Positions 34,542 through 42,479 of a stretch of 43,126 nucleotides of DNA are shown one piece after another. Numbering within the stretch: the first letter of the stretch is position 1; each line of letters begins with the position of its first letter. The notes under the pieces are model-generated. The model saw only the letters and a program-made list of their open reading frames with translations, ran no database searches and was not told where the DNA came from. Source of the stretch: Hydrotalea sp. GTDB lineage: Bacteria; Pseudomonadota; Alphaproteobacteria; JASGCL01. The translations under genes were made by a program, and so were the position numbers. Location: contig JASGCL010000011.1 in the NCBI GenBank assembly GCA_030054115.1, positions 1-43,126 of the forward strand. Reading direction: 5' to 3'.

Positions 34542-34811
34542 TTAATTGCCTTTGCTGGCCTCAACCGGCAAAACCGACACGGTTTGCCGCACCGCATTTT
34601 TTTTGAACGCAACAACGCCGTTGATGGTGGCAAACAATGTGTGGTCGCGCCCCATGCCAACATTGGCACCGGCGTGATACACCGTGCCGCGTTGGCGAAC
34701 CAATATATTACCGGCCTTTGCATATTGGCCGCCAAATAATTTTACGCCCAAACGACGCCCGGCACTATCGCGCCCGTTGCGTGAACTACCGCCTGCTTTT
34801 TTATGTGCCAT
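34542..34811 (-). CDS. rpmA: 50S ribosomal protein L27
   Basis: L27 lies near the peptidyl transferase centre of the 50S subunit. The 89-residue protein starts [20 protein letters not shown] and contains [19 protein letters not shown], both near-invariant, with a divergent C-terminus. It follows rplU by 32 bp in the standard rplU-rpmA order, with a purine-rich Shine-Dalgarno region before the ATG. Confidence 0.97.
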   Translation of the reverse strand: MAHKKAGGSSRNGRDSAGRRLGVKLFGGQYAKAGNILVRQRGTVYHAGANVGMGRDHTLFATINGVVAFKKNAVRQTVSVLPVEASKGN

Positions 34812-34843
34812 GGTTTTTTCGCTCCTGTTTCTTTTTTTTTAGG

Positions 34844-35152
34844 TTAGCCGATGTTGGTTATTCTGACCAGCGACACCAACGGCCGCACCCCATTGTTGCG
34901 ACGATAATTGTGGCGGCGTTTTTTCTTAAAAATACGAATCGTCGGCAAGTGGCCTTGCTCCATAATTTCGGCAGAGACCTTCGCGCCGGCGACCAATGGG
35001 TTGCCGATTGCTGGTTTTGCACCGCCCATCATCAAGACGGGAAAATCAACCTTATCACCCTTTTTATTGGGGAGTTTTTCAACCCGCAAAATATCGCCCT
35101 TTTCGACGCGGTATTGTTTGCCGCCGGTTTTGATAATTGCATAATCGGTCAT
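34844..35152 (-). CDS. rplU: 50S ribosomal protein L21
   Basis: L21 binds 23S rRNA. The 102-residue product begins YAIIKTGGKQYRVEKGDILRVEKL, in part, and has VLMMGG, KVSAEIMEQG and IFKKKRRHNYRRNNG, diagnostic of the family. The start has a good Shine-Dalgarno (AAGGAAA). A TTGACA hexamer about 95 nt upstream (35253-35248 on the minus strand) could be a -35, but the -10 (TAGCGA, 18-nt spacing) is poor. Confidence 0.97.
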   Translation of the reverse strand: MTDYAIIKTGGKQYRVEKGDILRVEKLPNKKGDKVDFPVLMMGGAKPAIGNPLVAGAKVSAEIMEQGHLPTIRIFKKKRRHNYRRNNGVRPLVSLVRITNIG

Positions 35153-35238
35153 GGTATTTTCCTTATGGTTGCCTTATTTTTTTTCTTGTGGTTTTCTTTA
35201 TAAAAATTTCTTTCGCTTATTATTCGCTAGCGCAAAAC

Positions 35239-35278
35239 AAAAACCATGTCAAGTGGGTTTTTTTCAAGCATGGTTTTT
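35239..35278 (-). terminator. Hairpin with T-rich flank between DUF268 gene and rplU
   Basis: AAAAACCATG (35239-35248) and CATGGTTTTT (35269-35278) form a 10-bp inverted repeat with a 20-nt loop. On the minus strand it is followed by TTGTTTTG. That would end transcription from the DUF268 gene just before rplU. The stem has few GC pairs, so termination would be weak. Confidence 0.35.
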
Positions 35279-35313
35279 TTCCCAATTTTCGCAAGGGCGG
35301 CAAGCGGTTCCGG

Positions 35314-36096
35314 TTACGCCGTTTTTTGCAATTGAAAAATCGCGCAACCATAATTGTTGACGCCGTAATTTTGGGAAATTTTTTGCGGTGCAAGCCTGAC
35401 ATTTTTATGCAAATTATCATGGTCATCGACATAGGAAAAATTTATAACTTTTAACTTCATGTCCTTAAACCAATCGAGCAGGTAGGTCGCGTTGTAAATG
35501 CGATGTGCGTTATAGGCAACCCGTTGTTTTCCCATCGGCACCGAAAAATAAAGGTAACCATTTTTTTGTAGCATCGCAAGCAAATGGGCCATGCCCTTTT
35601 TATCGCCCAACGGGTCGATGGTATCGCCGTAACGGCCCAGGCCAAAATGTTCCAGCGTGTGGAGGCAAGAAATAGAATCAAATTTTTCGCGCTCGCTGGT
35701 TTTTATTGGCAACATTAAATCGCGTTGAATAAACCGCACATTGGGGATGGTTTTTTTCTGCGGTCTTATATCCATGACATCAATTTCGCGGTAACTGGCC
35801 ACGTGGGCAATGAAGCCATCGATGCGCGACCCAACATCAAGGTGTCGCCGAGGTTTATTTTTAAACAACCATTGCGCCACCAATAGGTCTTGGTGAAAAT
35901 AATGGCCACCGGCATCGCCACTGGTTAATTTTTTTTCGTCCATGATGGGGTAATCCTCAGCCAACGGCCAGGCGGTATGGTGTGGTTGGTCGCGCAACAA
36001 CATCGCGGCAAATTTTTTTTTGTCTTGTTTAAAAGCCAGATGCTGGCGAAATTTGCGCCATGTTCTTTTATTAATACTCTTCAGTATTTTTTTCAT
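35314..36096 (-). CDS. DUF268-type methyltransferase-like protein
   Basis: The 260-residue product resembles DUF268 proteins, which have a SAM-methyltransferase-like fold and often occur with polysaccharide genes. Visible are HLDVGSRIDGFIAHVA (a Gly-poor motif I), IDVMDIRP, FIQRDLMLPI, FDSISCLHTLEHFGLGRYGD, in part, and LYFSVPMGKQRVAYNAHR. Its substrate is unknown, and no glycan genes flank it, so the context does not help. The start is unsure: ATG 36096 is chosen (MKKILKSINKRTW), with ATG 36120 and TTG 36132 in frame upstream. Confidence 0.7.
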   Translation of the reverse strand: MKKILKSINKRTWRKFRQHLAFKQDKKKFAAMLLRDQPHHTAWPLAEDYPIMDEKKLTSGDAGGHYFHQDLLVAQWLFKNKPRRHLDVGSRIDGFIAHVASYREIDVMDIRPQKKTIPNVRFIQRDLMLPIKTSEREKFDSISCLHTLEHFGLGRYGDTIDPLGDKKGMAHLLAMLQKNGYLYFSVPMGKQRVAYNAHRIYNATYLLDWFKDMKLKVINFSYVDDHDNLHKNVRLAPQKISQNYGVNNYGCAIFQLQKTA

Positions 36097-36217
36097 GGGC
36101 GGGTTTTTAACCCAACCCATGGCAAAAAGCAATTAAAATAAGAACTCGAACTTTATTCTTTTTTAAATAGAGCCAAGTCGTATTTTTTTAACCAGCGTTT
36201 GAATTTTATTTTTTTTC

Positions 36218-37522
36218 TTATTTTTTATAAACCAAATCGTAAACATGGTCGATATTTTTTAGGTATGTTGCGTCGTTGCAATTTTTTTTGATATCGCCCG
36301 CCGATAAATATTTGCCGATGGTTTTATCCGCCGTTACCAAATCGATAAAATCAACTTGCTCGGCCCAGGCTTGCAACGCCAATTTTTGCACCAATTGATA
36401 TGCCGCCTCGCGCGAAACGCCGGCCTGCGTCAGGGCGTTTAATATCGCACCTGAATAATAAAGATGATGCGATTTTTTCATGTTGTGGGCGATGGCGGCC
36501 TCGTTGACTTGCAATTTTTCCAACAGGCCGCCCAAGCGGTCGAGCGCGAAGTCGAGCGTCACCAACGCGTCGGGCACAATAAAACGTTCGACCGACGAAT
36601 GGGAAATATCGCGTTCGTGCCACAGGGCAATATTTTCCATCGCCGGCAAACATTGCGCGCGAATTACCCGCGCCAGGCCGGTCAGGTTTTCGCTGAGTAT
36701 CGGGTTTTTTTTATGCGGCATGGCGGAAGAACCCTTTTGCCCCTGGTCGAAAAATTCGCTGGCCTCGTTGACCTCGGTACGTTGCAGGTGGCGAATTTCC
36801 ACCGCCAGGTTTTCAATCGACCCAGCAATAACCGCCAGCGTGGCAAAAAACATCGCGTGGCGATCGCGCGGAATAACCTGGGTCGCGTGGGGTTCGACCG
36901 CCAAGCCCAATTTTTTTGCGACATAGGATTCAACGCTCGGGTCGACCGACGAATAGGTGCCAACCGGCCCGCGCAATTTGCAGGTCGCGATTTCCGCCAC
37001 CGCCAACCCAAGCCGTTGTTGCGCCCGCGCAAAGGCCGCGTAATGGCCGAGCATTTTAAACCCGAAGGAAACAGGTTCGGCGTGGATGCCGTGCGACCGA
37101 CCAATGGTCAGGGTGGTTTTGTATTTGTCGCTGAGCTTTTGTAACGCCGCCAAAACCCGCGCCAGGCCTTGTTGCAACAACCCGCCGGCTTGCTTTAACT
37201 GCAGGGCAAGGGTGGTGTCGAGAATATCCGACGAGGTCAACCCCTGGTGCAGGAATCTGGCTTCCTCGCCAATTTGTTCGGCGATGAAGGTCAGGAAAGC
37301 AATCACATCATGTTTGGTGGTTTGTTCGATTTCCAGAATCCTCGCCACGTCGCTTGCCGTGAATGGCTTGACGGTCGCCAACAGCGGCGGCAAGGATGCC
37401 GGAATTTGCCCCATCGCCGCCATTTGCTCGGCGGCGGCGGTTTCAATTTTTAACCACAGGGCGTATTTGTTTTCCTCCTGAAATATTTTTTTCATTTCAA
37501 GGCGGCTATAACGTTCAATCAT
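36218..37522 (-). CDS. purB: Adenylosuccinate lyase
   Basis: PurB acts twice in purine synthesis, releasing fumarate from SAICAR and from adenylosuccinate. The 434-residue product begins MIERYSRLEMKKIFQEENKY, followed by LTSSDILDTTLALQLKQAG, GRSHGIHAEPVSFG and the fumarase-superfamily signature GSSAMPHKKNPI. It starts 22 bp after gcrA on the same strand, so the two are probably cotranscribed. Length and motifs are typical. Confidence 0.97.
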   Translation of the reverse strand: MIERYSRLEMKKIFQEENKYALWLKIETAAAEQMAAMGQIPASLPPLLATVKPFTASDVARILEIEQTTKHDVIAFLTFIAEQIGEEARFLHQGLTSSDILDTTLALQLKQAGGLLQQGLARVLAALQKLSDKYKTTLTIGRSHGIHAEPVSFGFKMLGHYAAFARAQQRLGLAVAEIATCKLRGPVGTYSSVDPSVESYVAKKLGLAVEPHATQVIPRDRHAMFFATLAVIAGSIENLAVEIRHLQRTEVNEASEFFDQGQKGSSAMPHKKNPILSENLTGLARVIRAQCLPAMENIALWHERDISHSSVERFIVPDALVTLDFALDRLGGLLEKLQVNEAAIAHNMKKSHHLYYSGAILNALTQAGVSREAAYQLVQKLALQAWAEQVDFIDLVTADKTIGKYLSAGDIKKNCNDATYLKNIDHVYDLVYKK

Positions 37523-37544
37523 GATATTCGCCTTTTTAAAAAAA

Positions 37545-37922
37545 TTAGGAGATTTTTAATAACATTTGCGATTTGGATAGCTCGCGGTCAGCCTCCAAAA
37601 TAGTCAGTCGGCGATAAGCACGACTGCAATGGTGGGCGCAGTAAGGTTTGCCACCCTCAACATCTTTACCACAAAAATGAAAATCGCTCTTTTGTGGGTC
37701 GCCAAACGGCCATTGGCACAAACGTTCGCGGGCAAAATGAGGGGTTAAAAATTCGCGCTTTGGTGGCGCGATACGTTGCGATAAACCGAGGCGATGCGCT
37801 TTACCAATGACTGCGTTGCGACTTACCCCACCCATCTTGTCGGCAATTTGTCGGGCTGAGTATCCCTTTTGCCATAAGGATTTTAATTCAGTTTCTTTTT
37901 CGTTCGTCCAGGTGAAGGTCAT
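37545..37922 (-). CDS. gcrA: GcrA-family cell-cycle regulator
   Basis: GcrA is an alphaproteobacterial transcription factor that binds sigma70-RNA polymerase and stimulates promoters with methylated GANTC sites. ATG 37922 gives 125 residues; a TTG 15 nt upstream is unlikely. The N-terminal helix-turn-helix has FTWTNEKETELKSLW and SARQIADKMGGVSRNAVIGK, in part (22-47). The C-terminal sigma-binding part has CQWPFGDP (69-76), HFCG and KPYCAHHCSRAY, with conserved cysteines 69, 84, 95 and 99. The linker between the halves is short (about 20 residues), so the protein is smaller than Caulobacter GcrA. Confidence 0.9.
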   Translation of the reverse strand: MTFTWTNEKETELKSLWQKGYSARQIADKMGGVSRNAVIGKAHRLGLSQRIAPPKREFLTPHFARERLCQWPFGDPQKSDFHFCGKDVEGGKPYCAHHCSRAYRRLTILEADRELSKSQMLLKIS

Positions 37923-38376
37923 AATGTTTTGTCCCAATATATATTAATGTATTAATTAACATATTCATATTATGAATATATTAATATTATTTTGTTTTAT
38001 AAGTTTTAAAATTTTGTTTAAAAATTATTTGTAATCTAACTTAAGAAAAATAGGCCCCATACCGCAAGGTTTTTTTTTGCTTTAATAAAAAAATCTGTTG
38101 ATAAGCCTGTTAGTAAATTACGCACAGGATTCGCGATGCTAACAAATTATAATAATTATAAGCATTTGCAAGTCAAGCTGCTTCATTAAAAAAAATTTGC
38201 CGATTGGTCTAATTGTCTGCTAGATGGTTGCTCGCCGCCGCGAAAATCTTTAAGGTGCGGGGTTTTTATTTTTTTAGCTTTCATTGCTGGCCGTTGTAAT
38301 CTTATCAATAATAATATTCATAAGGTTATTGACAATAATGGTTGTTTTCTCTATTGCGGAATGGTGAGAAGATAAC
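37923..38376. other. AT-rich divergent intergenic region, gcrA to atpH
   Basis: This gap of about 450 bp has no convincing ORF or tRNA. The part next to gcrA (37923-38040) is extremely AT-rich and contains the inverted repeat ATATTCAT-ATT-ATGAATAT (37961-37979), which may be an operator for gcrA. Two one-mismatch DnaA-box-like sequences follow: TGTTGATAA (38096-38104) and TTACGCACA (38118-38126). A GATTC (38128-38132) is adjacent. A weak hairpin (CCGC/GCGG near 38240-38260) with a T-run resembles a terminator for a short plus-strand transcript. Promoters for both flanking operons must lie here. Confidence 0.5.
38329..38357 (+). promoter_or_regulatory. Candidate atpH promoter
   Basis: A perfect -35 TTGACA (38329-38334) is followed after 17 nt by TATTGC (38352-38357), a poor -10 match (three of six). 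It would give a leader of about 13 nt, leaving only a short purine-rich ribosome site (GAGAAG) before atpH. Confidence 0.35.
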
Positions 38377-38997
38377 ATGGCACAATCAAGCAATAGCCCA
38401 AATCGCCCCCTGGCCAAAAGATACGGCCTCGCCCTTTATCGGTTGGCGACCGCCACAACGGCGACGGGTGTTGGCAACATGCCATTTGCCACGGCGGTTA
38501 AAAATTTACGCGACGCCATTGGCCAAAGTGCCGATGCGTGGGAGCGGATGGCCATTTCCCCGGTTTTATCAAGCGACCAAAAAAAAGACGTGGTGGGGAA
38601 GGTCTTGGCTGCACAAAAAATTGCCGATAAAAAAATTAGCGACCTGTTGTATAGTTTTTTTGATTTGCTGGTGGTCAAGGGGCGATTGGTGATGGCCGGC
38701 CTTATATTAGAGGAAGTTGCCACCATGTTGTTGGCAGATGAAGGAAAGGTGTCGGCGGTCGTTACCACCGCCAAACCGATAGCCGAGGCCGAAAAGAAAT
38801 TATTAGAAAAACAATTGGCCACGTCTTTGCCAAAATTATTACCAAAGGATATGGAAAAAAAATTGGATAATAACCTCACCATGAGTTATAGAGTGGATGA
38901 GACATTGTTGGGTGGCTTGACGGTGATGGTCGAATCATACAACATTGACCTTTCGGTAAAGAGCAAATTGGCAAAATTAGAACAAAAATTATCATAA
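38377..38997 (+). CDS. atpH: F1 ATP synthase subunit delta
   Basis: The delta subunit links the catalytic F1 head to the peripheral stalk. The 206-residue product has the N-terminal helical domain (RPLAKRYGLALYRLA, then SPVLSSDQKKDVV) and the C-terminal region ends DETLLGGLTVMVESYNIDLSVKSKLAKLEQKL, in part, the OSCP/delta signature. A 12-residue insertion (ATTATGVGNMPF) near residue 25 is not typical. It is 51 bp before atpA, the expected alphaproteobacterial order. Confidence 0.94.
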   Translation: MAQSSNSPNRPLAKRYGLALYRLATATTATGVGNMPFATAVKNLRDAIGQSADAWERMAISPVLSSDQKKDVVGKVLAAQKIADKKISDLLYSFFDLLVVKGRLVMAGLILEEVATMLLADEGKVSAVVTTAKPIAEAEKKLLEKQLATSLPKLLPKDMEKKLDNNLTMSYRVDETLLGGLTVMVESYNIDLSVKSKLAKLEQKLS

Positions 38998-39048
38998 AAA
39001 AAGTTACAACCTAAACCCATCAACCCATAAGACCTAAGGAGAACAAAC

Positions 39049-40581
39049 ATGGCCGATATTAACCCAAGCGAAATTTCAAAAATTATCGAAGCTGAAATAA
39101 GCGGTAGCGACGATGGCGGCATGGTGGCGGAGGTCGGCACCGTCCTTTCGGTGGGCGACGGTGTGGCGCGGGTTTATGGCCTGTTGTCGGTGCAGGCCGG
39201 CGAAATGGTCGAATTCGAGGGTGGCGTTCGCGGCATGGCATTGAACTTAGAAAGCGATAATGTCGGCGTGGTTATTTTTGGCGACGACCTTAAGGTGAAA
39301 GAGGGCACGCAGGTCAAACGCACCAAGCAAATTGTTTCCACCGCGGTGGGCAAGGAATTGTTGGGCCGGGTGGTCGATGGCTTGGGCATGCCAATCGACG
39401 GCAAGGGGCCGCTCAAAACCAAAGAAACGCGATTGGTCGAAACCAAGGCGCCGGGGATTATCCCAAGACAATCGGTTAACGAACCAGTGCAAACCGGCCT
39501 GAAGGCGTTGGACGCGTTGGTGCCGGTCGGTCGCGGTCAGCGCGAATTGATTATCGGCGACCGCCAAACCGGCAAAACGGCGGTGGCGATTGATGCTATT
39601 TTGAATCAAAAGAAAATTAACGAAGGCAAAGATGAAAGCAAAAAACTTTATTGCATTTACGTCGCGGTTGGGCAAAAACGCTCGACGGTTGCCCAGGTGG
39701 TGAAGGTGTTGGAAGAACATGGCGCGATGGATTACACCATTGTGGTGGCGGCCACCGCGTCTGACCCCGCGCCGGTGCAATTCATGGCGCCCTATACCGG
39801 TTGCGCGATGGGCGAATATTTCCGCGACAATGGCATGCATGCGTTGATTATTTATGATGATTTGTCGAAGCAGGCCGTGGCCTATCGCCAGATGTCATTG
39901 CTGTTGCGCCGCCCACCGGGTCGCGAGGCTTACCCCGGCGACGTTTTTTATTTGCACTCGCGGTTATTGGAACGGGCGGCGAAAATGAACAAAGACCATG
40001 GCGGCGGGTCATTGACGGCGTTGCCGATTATCGAAACCCAGGCGAACGACGTGTCGGCCTATATCCCGACCAACGTGATTTCGATTACCGACGGCCAGAT
40101 ATTTTTGGAAACCGGTTTATTTTACAAGGGGATTCGCCCCGCCATCAACGTGGGTATTTCGGTCAGCCGAGTTGGTTCGGCGGCGCAGACCAAGGCGATG
40201 AAAAAAGTTTCTGGTTCGATTAAATTGGAATTGGCGCAGTATCGCGAGATGGAGGCCTTCGCGCAATTTGCGTCTGACCTTGACCCCGCGACGCAAAAAT
40301 TGTTGGCGCGTGGTGCGCGTTTGACCGAGTTGTTAAAACAACCGCAATTTTCACCACTGACCGTGGGCGAACAGGTGGTTGCGATTTACGCCGGCACCAA
40401 GGGTTATTTGGATAATGTTAAGGTGAGCGATGTTAACCGGTTTGAGGCCGAGATGTTGCAACATCTGCGCACCAAGGGCAAGGCATTGGCGGCGGAGATT
40501 GACGACAGCGGCCAAATAACCGATGCGACCGAGGGCAAAATCAAAAGCTTCCTTGATGATTTTGCGAAAAAATTTGCATAG
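39049..40581 (+). CDS. atpA: F1 ATP synthase subunit alpha
   Basis: The alpha subunit forms the non-catalytic nucleotide sites of F1. The 510-residue product is highly conserved: [14 protein letters not shown] near the start, Walker A GDRQTGKT (170-177), [47 protein letters not shown] (in part) and [17 protein letters not shown], the alpha/beta signature. It has one of the strongest Shine-Dalgarno sequences in the window (AAGGAGA). It should be followed by atpG, atpD and atpC, but a TM2 gene intervenes and atpD/C are absent. Confidence 0.98.
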   Translation: MADINPSEISKIIEAEISGSDDGGMVAEVGTVLSVGDGVARVYGLLSVQAGEMVEFEGGVRGMALNLESDNVGVVIFGDDLKVKEGTQVKRTKQIVSTAVGKELLGRVVDGLGMPIDGKGPLKTKETRLVETKAPGIIPRQSVNEPVQTGLKALDALVPVGRGQRELIIGDRQTGKTAVAIDAILNQKKINEGKDESKKLYCIYVAVGQKRSTVAQVVKVLEEHGAMDYTIVVAATASDPAPVQFMAPYTGCAMGEYFRDNGMHALIIYDDLSKQAVAYRQMSLLLRRPPGREAYPGDVFYLHSRLLERAAKMNKDHGGGSLTALPIIETQANDVSAYIPTNVISITDGQIFLETGLFYKGIRPAINVGISVSRVGSAAQTKAMKKVSGSIKLELAQYREMEAFAQFASDLDPATQKLLARGARLTELLKQPQFSPLTVGEQVVAIYAGTKGYLDNVKVSDVNRFEAEMLQHLRTKGKALAAEIDDSGQITDATEGKIKSFLDDFAKKFA

Positions 40582-40621
40582 GGTCAAGCGGTTATATTCG
40601 TTATATTTGCAGGAAGTCTTT

Positions 40622-40837
40622 ATGAAAACATCTAATAAGTTGATTACGCCAACTTTTATTCTTTGTTTGTTTTTGGGCGTGCTTGGCGTGCATTGTTTTT
40701 ATGTTGGTAGACCAGGGCGTGGTTTGTTGATGTTGATAACGCTTGGGGGATATGGTATTTGGGCATTCATCGATTTAATTATATTAGCAGGACGAAATTT
40801 TAAAGATGGCAATGGACGCGTATTAACAAATTGGTAA
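40622..40837 (+). CDS. TM2-domain membrane protein inserted between atpA and atpG
   Basis: The 71-residue product is a TM2-domain protein. It has two membrane helices (about 9-26 and 36-56) separated by a short turn containing VGRPGRG, and the second carries GGYGIWAFIDLIILAG. Such proteins are widespread, but their bacterial function is unclear. ATG 40622 has a good ribosome site (AGGAAG); the frame is open back into atpA, but that part is a shadow. Its codons are more AT-rich (many ATT, TTT, GTT) than those of the adjacent atp genes, hinting at a later insertion. It lies 40 bp after atpA and 21 bp before atpG. Confidence 0.8.
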   Translation: MKTSNKLITPTFILCLFLGVLGVHCFYVGRPGRGLLMLITLGGYGIWAFIDLIILAGRNFKDGNGRVLTNW

Positions 40838-40858
40838 TAAAGAAATAAGATAAAATCC

Positions 40859-41776
40859 ATGGCGTCATTAAAAGACCTACGCAATCGAATCAAAACGGTT
40901 AAATCGACCGAACGGATAACCTCGGCCATGAAAATGGTTGCGGCCGCGAAATTAAAAAAATCGGAAGACCGCGTTGCGCAATCACGGCCCTATGCCAACG
41001 AAATGGAAACCATGTTGGCCAAATTATCGGCCGGCATGGGGAGCGACGCGCCATTGTTGTTGGCTGGGCGCGGTGCGACAAAAAACAAAAAAATATTATT
41101 ATTGGTCATAACATCTGACCGTGGGTTGTGCGGCGGGTTCAATGGCACAATGGTTAAGGAAACGCGCAAAAAAATTCGTGCCCTGCAACAAGAGGGCCAC
41201 AGCGTCAGCCTGATGGTGGTTGGCCGAAAGGGCATTAATTTATTGCGCCGCGATTTTGCAAAAAATATACTGGCCGATTTTGAAGAATTATGCAAACCAC
41301 TGCCGCAATTTGATGGTGCCGATATGTTGGCGCAAAAAATCATCGCGCTGTTTAACGCCGGCGAGATTGACGAATGCCAATTGTTTTACACCAAATATGT
41401 GTCGGCCCTGACGCAAGTCGTGACGCCATTGTCCTTGATACCTTTCCAGGCCGCGACGGCATCGAATGATAATCAAAAGGATAATAAAAAACCGGTCAAC
41501 GAGGCAAAAACGTCAGAACAATCGGTTACCGAATTTGACCCCGACGAAGAAGCAATTTTGGCAAAACTATTGCCGCAAAATTTGGCGGTCCAGGTTTATC
41601 GCGGGTTGTTGGAATCTTTTGCCTCTGAACAGGGGGCGCGCATGACCGCAATGGATAATGCGACGCGCAACGCCAAGGACATGATTAACAAATTAACCAT
41701 CACCTATAACCGGTCGCGCCAAGCGCAAATCACCAAGGAATTGATAGAAATTATTTCTGGGGCGGAAGCGGTGTAA
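40859..41776 (+). CDS. atpG: F1 ATP synthase subunit gamma
   Basis: Gamma is the central rotor stalk of F1. The 305-residue product begins SLKDLRNRIKTVKSTERITSAMKMVAAAKL, in part, has SDRGLCGGFNGTMVKETR and ends ATRNAKDMINKLTITYNRSRQAQITKELIEI, in part, with the closing SGAEAV. An Asn/Lys/Glu-rich insertion (about 200-225, SNDNQKDNKKPVNEAK) lengthens it by some 15-20 residues compared with homologues. The start lacks a clear Shine-Dalgarno. The next gene, seven bases on, is cobO rather than atpD. Confidence 0.95.
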   Translation: MASLKDLRNRIKTVKSTERITSAMKMVAAAKLKKSEDRVAQSRPYANEMETMLAKLSAGMGSDAPLLLAGRGATKNKKILLLVITSDRGLCGGFNGTMVKETRKKIRALQQEGHSVSLMVVGRKGINLLRRDFAKNILADFEELCKPLPQFDGADMLAQKIIALFNAGEIDECQLFYTKYVSALTQVVTPLSLIPFQAATASNDNQKDNKKPVNEAKTSEQSVTEFDPDEEAILAKLLPQNLAVQVYRGLLESFASEQGARMTAMDNATRNAKDMINKLTITYNRSRQAQITKELIEIISGAEAV

Positions 41777-41783
41777 CGTTTTG

Positions 41784-42413
41784 ATGAAAGACGATAAATA
41801 TAAAGATTTTTCTGAAGAAGAATTGAACGCCCGCCACCACGAAAAAATGGCGAAGAAAAAGGCGGCGCGGGATAAGATGCTCGCCAATATCACCGCCGAA
41901 AAGGGATTGTTGATGGTTTACACCGGCAAGGGCAAGGGCAAAACGACGGCCGCCATGGGGTTGGTAACCCGCGCCTTGGGCAATGATTTCAAAGTCGGTG
42001 TGGTGCAATTTGTTAAGGGGGCGTGGCCGACCGGCGAGGAAAAAATTCTCAGCGTGCAAAAAAATTGTGTTTTCAAACGGATGGGCGAGGGTTTTACCTG
42101 GGACACCCAGGACAGGCAAAAAGACATGGCGGCGGCCGACCGCGCGTGGCAGGAGGCGGTGAAGATGATAAATGACCCGGCGATTGATTTGCTTTTGCTG
42201 GATGAATTGAACATCGTGCTTCGTTATAATTATTTGGAACATGACGTGGTGCAAAAAATATTGGCCAACAAACGCGCGACGCAACATATTGTTATCACCG
42301 GTCGCAACGCGCCCGATTGGTTGGTCGAGATGGCCGATTTGGTAACCGAATGCACCGAGGTCAAACACCCGTTCAAAGCCGGCATCAAGGCGCAAAAGGG
42401 AATTGAGTATTAA
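41784..42413 (+). CDS. cobO: Cob(I)yrinic acid a,c-diamide adenosyltransferase
   Basis: CobO (BtuR/CobA type) attaches the 5'-deoxyadenosyl group from ATP to reduced corrinoids. The 209-residue product has an N-terminal helical, lysine-rich region (1-40), then the P-loop YTGKGKGKTTAAMG (46-59). VGVVQFVKGAW, FTWDTQDRQKDMAAA, LLLLDELNIVLRY and VITGRNAPDWLVEMADLVTE follow. ATG 41784 is preferred over the adjacent TTG 41781. It belongs with the riboswitch-controlled cobalt transporter as a second cobalamin function in the window, but it sits just downstream of atpG and I see no riboswitch before it. Confidence 0.94.
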   Translation: MKDDKYKDFSEEELNARHHEKMAKKKAARDKMLANITAEKGLLMVYTGKGKGKTTAAMGLVTRALGNDFKVGVVQFVKGAWPTGEEKILSVQKNCVFKRMGEGFTWDTQDRQKDMAAADRAWQEAVKMINDPAIDLLLLDELNIVLRYNYLEHDVVQKILANKRATQHIVITGRNAPDWLVEMADLVTECTEVKHPFKAGIKAQKGIEY

Positions 42414-42479
42414 GCCCGCAATTTTGCGGCGCGATTTTCGCCCTTGCCCAGGTTATAAATACCATGGTAAGAAAAATCC

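Noticed and set aside
40523-40621. N-terminal extension of the TM2 protein into atpA
   Set aside because: The extra residues are an out-of-frame reading of atpA; ATG 40622 has its own ribosome site.
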